Assembly (NCBI RefSeq): GCF_004570845.1
Contig: NZ_SPQZ01000004.1
Location: forward strand, 124,001-188,000
Direction: 5' to 3'
Length of the DNA stretch: 64,000 bases
DNA from: Orlajensenia leifsoniae
GTDB taxonomy: Bacteria; Actinomycetota; Actinomycetes; Actinomycetales; Microbacteriaceae
Below the pieces are notes generated by a model. The model ran no database searches and was not told the origin of the DNA. It saw only the letters and a list, made by a program, of their open reading frames with translations. The position numbers and the translations under genes were made by a program. Shown here in pieces: positions 60,910 through 64,000 of this stretch (position 1 is its first letter; every line of letters starts with the position of its first letter).

Positions 60910-61779
60910 ACGGCGCCATTTGCGCGGATCGTATGCAGCCAGAATCTCCACTTCAATGGAGGCCGTGCGAGTGCAGTGCTTCGATTCCAGGATCCATCTA
61001 GCAGTCGACAGACTGAGGCGGAAACCTCCAATTCCATAAGTAGTGTGACTTACGCCTCGCCGTTTCGCGGATCGGCCGGGTTCGTCTGGCATCTGTGCCA
61101 GATGCAGTTCGAGAGCATCCCGGCATAGCAGCCACCCTCGAAGGGGCTACCAACCCAAAGAGCTGCGCCTCGACAAACTCACTGAAGGCCATAGGCCGAG
61201 CCCCAGCCGCCAGAGTGAACGCATCGCTTAGCATCTGAACTCGCTAGCGACCGACCGATTACTCCGGCGAGAGATCCGCTGGCGGTCGTCACCTTGCCAC
61301 CCTTCGCCAATGTTGCAACGGCTCAGGCCCTCCACCTCCTTTCGTCCCCGTTCAATGGGCGCACGCGAGCCTCAACGGCATCTCACTCCTTTTGAAGTGC
61401 GGTCTGAGACTTCACCACTCTGTCGTAGTGGGCATCGCAGTTCTCGGATCGTGGAGACGGGATGCTCGGCCGCCGCCCGGCCGAGCATCCCGACTCCTAA
61501 CCTTCATCTTGCGACTTTGCGCCATCTGCGTTCAAATGGGGTGGACCGCAACCACCTCTCAAAGTTTTCGCGGCCCACCCCTGGCTAGTGGGGCTCAAGC
61601 GTGATGATGAGTGACCGCGCGGTCCACCGCACGGTCAGTCGAAAGCCACGCGTCATGGCATCAACCTCCCTTCTTTGCCCGGAATGCGCCGAACTTCGCG
61701 GGACTTCCTGCCCTCGTGTTCGAGCATCGCCGCTGCGGGCTTGCTTCACAAGCGGCTGTACCCCCACCTCGGCGTTGGG
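60910..61779. other. Gene-poor stretch of foreign appearance
   Basis: About 870 bases have no open frame with a ribosome-binding site and recognisable product. An 18-bp palindrome TCTGGCA-TCTG-TGCCAGA lies at 61085-61102. Codon-like GC periodicity is missing. The motif CGGATGC/GCATCCG, common elsewhere in the window, is absent. It may be decayed genes of a mobile element. Confidence 0.55.
61459..61491. repeat. Perfect 14-bp hairpin
   Basis: GGGATGCTCGGCCG (61459-61472) pairs fully with 61478-61491 around CCGCC. No U-tract on either side. It could be a terminator remnant or a structured site in the gene-poor stretch. Confidence 0.6.
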
Positions 61780-61855
61780 GTGACCGGCCGGTTATCAACG
61801 GGTAAACTCTCGTCCTATTGTCAGATTGACCGCCACGTTATCTGCGGGTAGACTC
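61780..61855 (+). promoter_or_regulatory. Two tandem copies of a promoter module
   Basis: A 30-base module occurs at 61780-61809 and 61826-61855 with 23 of 30 bases the same. Each has a -35-like box (GTGACC; TTGACC), a 17-base spacer with the conserved GTTATC, and a -10-like box (TAAACT 61803-61808; TAGACT 61849-61854). They point toward the Rep-like gene, about 125-170 bases downstream. Confidence 0.6.
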
Positions 61856-61976
61856 CTACGGGTTGTGCGGGGGCTTTATAGAGAAGCACATAGCAGCACA
61901 GAGTATCCCGTTGCACCCCGAGCATTGCTAGTGTCCCCGCCAATCACGTCACCGCTTTTGGAAGGTTCAGACGGGC

Positions 61977-62732
61977 ATGGTAGAGCGTCCCCCGCAGCAG
62001 GCCATCGACTTGTTGGAGAAGGCCGTCGAGCGTTCGAAGCGGCGGAGTAGCGTCCGGCTGCCTCTAGCGTTCGCGCGTGACCAGGTGAATGAAGTCGCGA
62101 GGCCCCCTCTTGCGCGGTTGCTGCAAGGTGGCGGGGAGGTTCGAATCAAGGTGCTCTTGACCATCCTCATGATGGCGACAAAGCATCCCCATGTGACGCG
62201 TGTGCCATCGAGGGACCTAGCCGCGATGTTGAACCTGCCCGATTCTGACGGGGCTGGCGCGCGACGGGTCAACAAGGCTCTCAGCGACCTCGCAGACGTG
62301 AACCTGGTCCGGCGAGAGCATCGGCCCGGGCATGTGCCCAGCACCACCATCCTGGATCCCGGGGGTTCTGGCGAGGAATGGAATACGGAACAGTTGTCCG
62401 GCACGACGTACATAACCCTGCCGCCGGATCTGTGGCGACGAGGGTGGCTCATCGCATTGTCTGGGCGTGCGCTCGCGCTGCTCATCATCTTGCGAGAGAA
62501 CACCGGGGGACGGCAGAAAGGCGCATGGGTGCCAGGTATCCGCCACCGTCAGTACGGTCTATCGGAAGACACCTGGACAAAGGCGACTAAGGAGCTTCGT
62601 GACGCAGGGCTGCTCGACGTGGATGAGAAGGTTTTCTCCTTTCAGGGGGAGCCTCGCCGGCGCAACATCTATACACTCCACCTGGCGCGGCTGGGCATGT
62701 TCGACCCAGGTGATTTGACGCAGTTGAACTAG
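61977..62732 (+). CDS. Protein with two winged-helix-like regions, replication-initiator or regulator type
   Basis: A 251-residue protein. Two segments look like winged helices: KVLLTILMMATKHPHVTRVPSRDLAAMLNLPDSDGAGARRVNKALSDLADVNLVRREHRPG (residues ~62-122) and LPPDLWRRGWLIALSGRALALLIILRENT, then YGLSEDTWTKATKELRDAGLLDVDEKVF (residues ~145-222). Two winged-helix domains in a row are the architecture of plasmid Rep initiators, but some regulators share it. GGAAGG lies about 11 bases before the ATG. It stands alone behind two tandem promoters in a low-GC, gene-poor region. It may mark an integrated plasmid or mobile island. No iterons were recognised. Confidence 0.5.
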   Translation: MVERPPQQAIDLLEKAVERSKRRSSVRLPLAFARDQVNEVARPPLARLLQGGGEVRIKVLLTILMMATKHPHVTRVPSRDLAAMLNLPDSDGAGARRVNKALSDLADVNLVRREHRPGHVPSTTILDPGGSGEEWNTEQLSGTTYITLPPDLWRRGWLIALSGRALALLIILRENTGGRQKGAWVPGIRHRQYGLSEDTWTKATKELRDAGLLDVDEKVFSFQGEPRRRNIYTLHLARLGMFDPGDLTQLN

Positions 62733-62816
62733 CCGCCTCTCGAGCGAGGCGAGGCAGGAATGGTTGCCTACCGGTGGAGGGAACTCCTCGATCGGACGCG
62801 AAAGGAGCGCACCTTG

Positions 62817-62993
62817 ATGGTTCCGAGGTCAGCCCACAGAGGACGCCTTGAAGTGACGGTCAGCGAGAACCTGAAGCCGTCGCTTGATGTTGGCGACAGC
62901 GACGTGCGCTGGGACGTGTGGCCTCAGTGGCTACGCGTCGCCGAACGCGAGGCTGTTGGTGCGAGCGAGAGCGGGCTGACAATCCGGACCTGA
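62817..62993 (+). CDS. Small open frame, hypothetical
   Basis: A 58-residue frame beginning MVPRSAHRGRLEVTVSENLK and ending at TGA 62991-62993. AAAGGAG (62801-62807) lies nine bases before the ATG; an in-frame ATG at 62760 has a weaker site. The product has no recognised domain. It follows the Rep-like gene by 84 bases and could be cotranscribed with it. It may well be a chance frame. Confidence 0.3.
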   Translation: MVPRSAHRGRLEVTVSENLKPSLDVGDSDVRWDVWPQWLRVAEREAVGASESGLTIRT

Positions 62994-63134
62994 CGACGGC
63001 CGCTCAGGCGGCCCAAATCGGTCTCTATTCGAGGTGGTGGAGTCTGATGGCGCCCGAGCAGGAGAACGCAAACTCCCTCCGGTCGCACCGGAATACCCCA
63101 TCCCATGCGAGCGGCGAACACCTACGGTTGTCGT

Positions 63135-64000
63135 GTGCGCGCCTGGGTTTACGAACGATACGGTTCCGTCGATGAACTGCAGCTCCTCGAGGTGCCGACG
63201 CCGGTGCCCGGCGAGGGCGAGGTTCTCGTGGAGGTCGTCGCGACCTCGGTGAACCTGTCGGACTGGGAGGCGTTGCAGGGCAGCCCCGGCTACGCCCGCT
63301 TCGACGGGCTGCGACGCCCCCGAACCAAGATCCTCGGATCCGACATCGCCGGACGCATCGTCGCGGTCGGCAACGGCGTCGCCGGATTCCGGGTCGGCGA
63401 TGAGGTGTACGGCGACAACATCCGGAAGCGTGGCGGATTCGCCGAGTACGCGGTGATGCCGGTGACGGCGCTCTCGCCCAAGCCGCCTGCCTTGACATTC
63501 GCCGAGGCATCGACCATCCCGCAGGCGGGGGCAATCGCCCAGCAGGCCATCGCGTCCGGGCGGCCGGGGCAGCGGCTGTTGATCAACGGCGCCGGTGGCG
63601 GCTCGGGCAGTTTCATGATCCAGCTCGCGGTGGCGAAGGGCATGCACGTCACCGCGGTCGACAACGCGGAGAAGCTCCAATTCATGGAAGGGCTGGGGGC
63701 GCACGAGACGATCGACTACCGGCGCACCGACTTCACGCGCACGGGCCCCGTCGACCTCATCATCGACCTCGTTGCGCGGCGATCGGTGTTCGCATACAGG
63801 CGGACGCTCGGCACGCGCGGACGGTGTCTGATGGTCGGCGGCGCCCTGCGAACGATGCTCCGGATGCTCACAGTCGGCACGATCCTCGGAGCCCTCACCC
63901 GTGCACGTCTCGGAGTGATCTTCGTTCGCGAGGGATCAGGCAACTTCGACCAGCTCGCCGCCCTATGCGCCGCGGGGACGATCGACATCCACATCGACCG
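63135..64000 (+). CDS. MDR-family (quinone oxidoreductase-like) NAD(P)H oxidoreductase, 5' part
   Basis: The frame is open from GTG 63135 to the window end, giving at least 288 residues. It belongs to the medium-chain dehydrogenase/reductase superfamily. The start is the typical RAWVYERYGSVDELQLLEVPTPVPGEGEVLVEV, and the nucleotide-binding region is LLINGAGGGSGSFMIQLAVAKGMHVTAV. The catalytic-zinc Cys and His are missing, so it is of the zinc-free, quinone-reductase-like type. TACGGT (63123-63128) ends seven bases before the GTG, suggesting a leaderless mRNA. It has normal GC for the genome, so the foreign-looking stretch ends before it. Confidence 0.9.
   Translation, partial: MRAWVYERYGSVDELQLLEVPTPVPGEGEVLVEVVATSVNLSDWEALQGSPGYARFDGLRRPRTKILGSDIAGRIVAVGNGVAGFRVGDEVYGDNIRKRGGFAEYAVMPVTALSPKPPALTFAEASTIPQAGAIAQQAIASGRPGQRLLINGAGGGSGSFMIQLAVAKGMHVTAVDNAEKLQFMEGLGAHETIDYRRTDFTRTGPVDLIIDLVARRSVFAYRRTLGTRGRCLMVGGALRTMLRMLTVGTILGALTRARLGVIFVREGSGNFDQLAALCAAGTIDIHID

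Noticed and set aside
60496-61092. A 198-codon - strand frame overlapping the end of the HEPN gene and the gene-poor stretch
   Set aside because: Begins without a ribosome-binding site, overlaps a better-supported gene, and shows no domain.
61310-61805. Several overlapping frames of 60-92 codons in the gene-poor stretch
   Set aside because: No Shine-Dalgarno or -10 placement supports them, and composition is not protein-like.
59809-63130. Search for tRNA genes or att sites at the borders of the foreign-looking stretch
   Set aside because: No tRNA-like T-loop, no long direct repeat at the two borders and no integrase were found, so no integration site is claimed.

Overview
The window is high-GC DNA (roughly two thirds G+C, lower from about 59.8 kb on) from an actinobacterium, most likely a member of the Microbacteriaceae. 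Supporting this are the codon use, the nrdHIEF class Ib ribonucleotide reductase locus with an NrdH redoxin, the many LacI-regulated sugar ABC transporters, the DUF3105/DUF305 pair, and many genes whose -10 box lies 6-7 nt before the start codon (leaderless style). No rRNA, tRNA or CRISPR array was seen. The family assignment is inference from style, not from a search.

Layout. 1-7218: a sugar operon on the + strand with a Gfo/Idh/MocA dehydrogenase (cut by the window edge), an RbsA-type ATPase, two permeases, a lipoprotein binding protein and two TIM-barrel sugar epimerases/isomerases. 7.4-13 kb: a pentapeptide-repeat protein, then a MacB-like ABC pair divergent from an OmpR-type two-component system. 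13.2-15.4 kb: a compact four-gene set with YbaB-like and WXG100/EspC-like proteins and no recognised function. 15.4-18.2 kb: a drug-efflux operon (DHA2 transporter plus two paralogous MarR regulators) behind a triple palindromic operator. 18.4-19.7 kb: rplJ-rplL with an attenuator-type leader. 19.7-21.5 kb: a MarR-MFS operon with a double operator. 21.5-26.2 kb: a LacI regulator divergent from an alpha-glucoside-type binding protein and two permeases, without its own ATPase. 26.4-38 kb: an ABC exporter, the DUF305/DUF3105 pair, the reverse transsulfuration-like pair (cystathionine beta-synthase and cystathionine gamma-synthase type enzymes), and several single enzymes and transporters.

38-53.4 kb is an L-arabinose locus. 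The catabolic genes araD, a FGGY kinase and araA lie between two complete paralogous MmsAB/ChvE-type sugar ABC cassettes, each with its own LacI regulator. Two distinct operator types can be read directly: CGATGTGAC-N-GTCACATCG at the outer cassette and GTTAGCGCTAAC in duplicate before araD. 53.4-54.9 kb: an ArsR-SRPBCC unit and a glyoxalase-fold protein. 55.4-59.8 kb: nrdH, nrdI, nrdE and nrdF. Between nrdE and nrdF lies an unusually long structured gap with two hairpins, a new promoter and a 28-residue Cys-rich open frame with a perfect Shine-Dalgarno.

59.8-63.1 kb looks foreign. It has lower GC, long gene-poor stretches, and no copies of the heptamer CGGATGC/GCATCCG that is frequent elsewhere. 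It carries a HEPN-domain protein with a C-terminal Cys cluster and a protein with two winged-helix-like regions that resembles a plasmid replication initiator. A zinc-free MDR oxidoreductase gene runs off the right edge.

The best leads for something undescribed are the Cys-rich mini-gene inside the nrd locus, the HEPN/zinc-cluster protein with its neighbouring Rep-like gene and duplicated promoters, and the YbaB/WXG100-like quartet at 13.2-15.4 kb.
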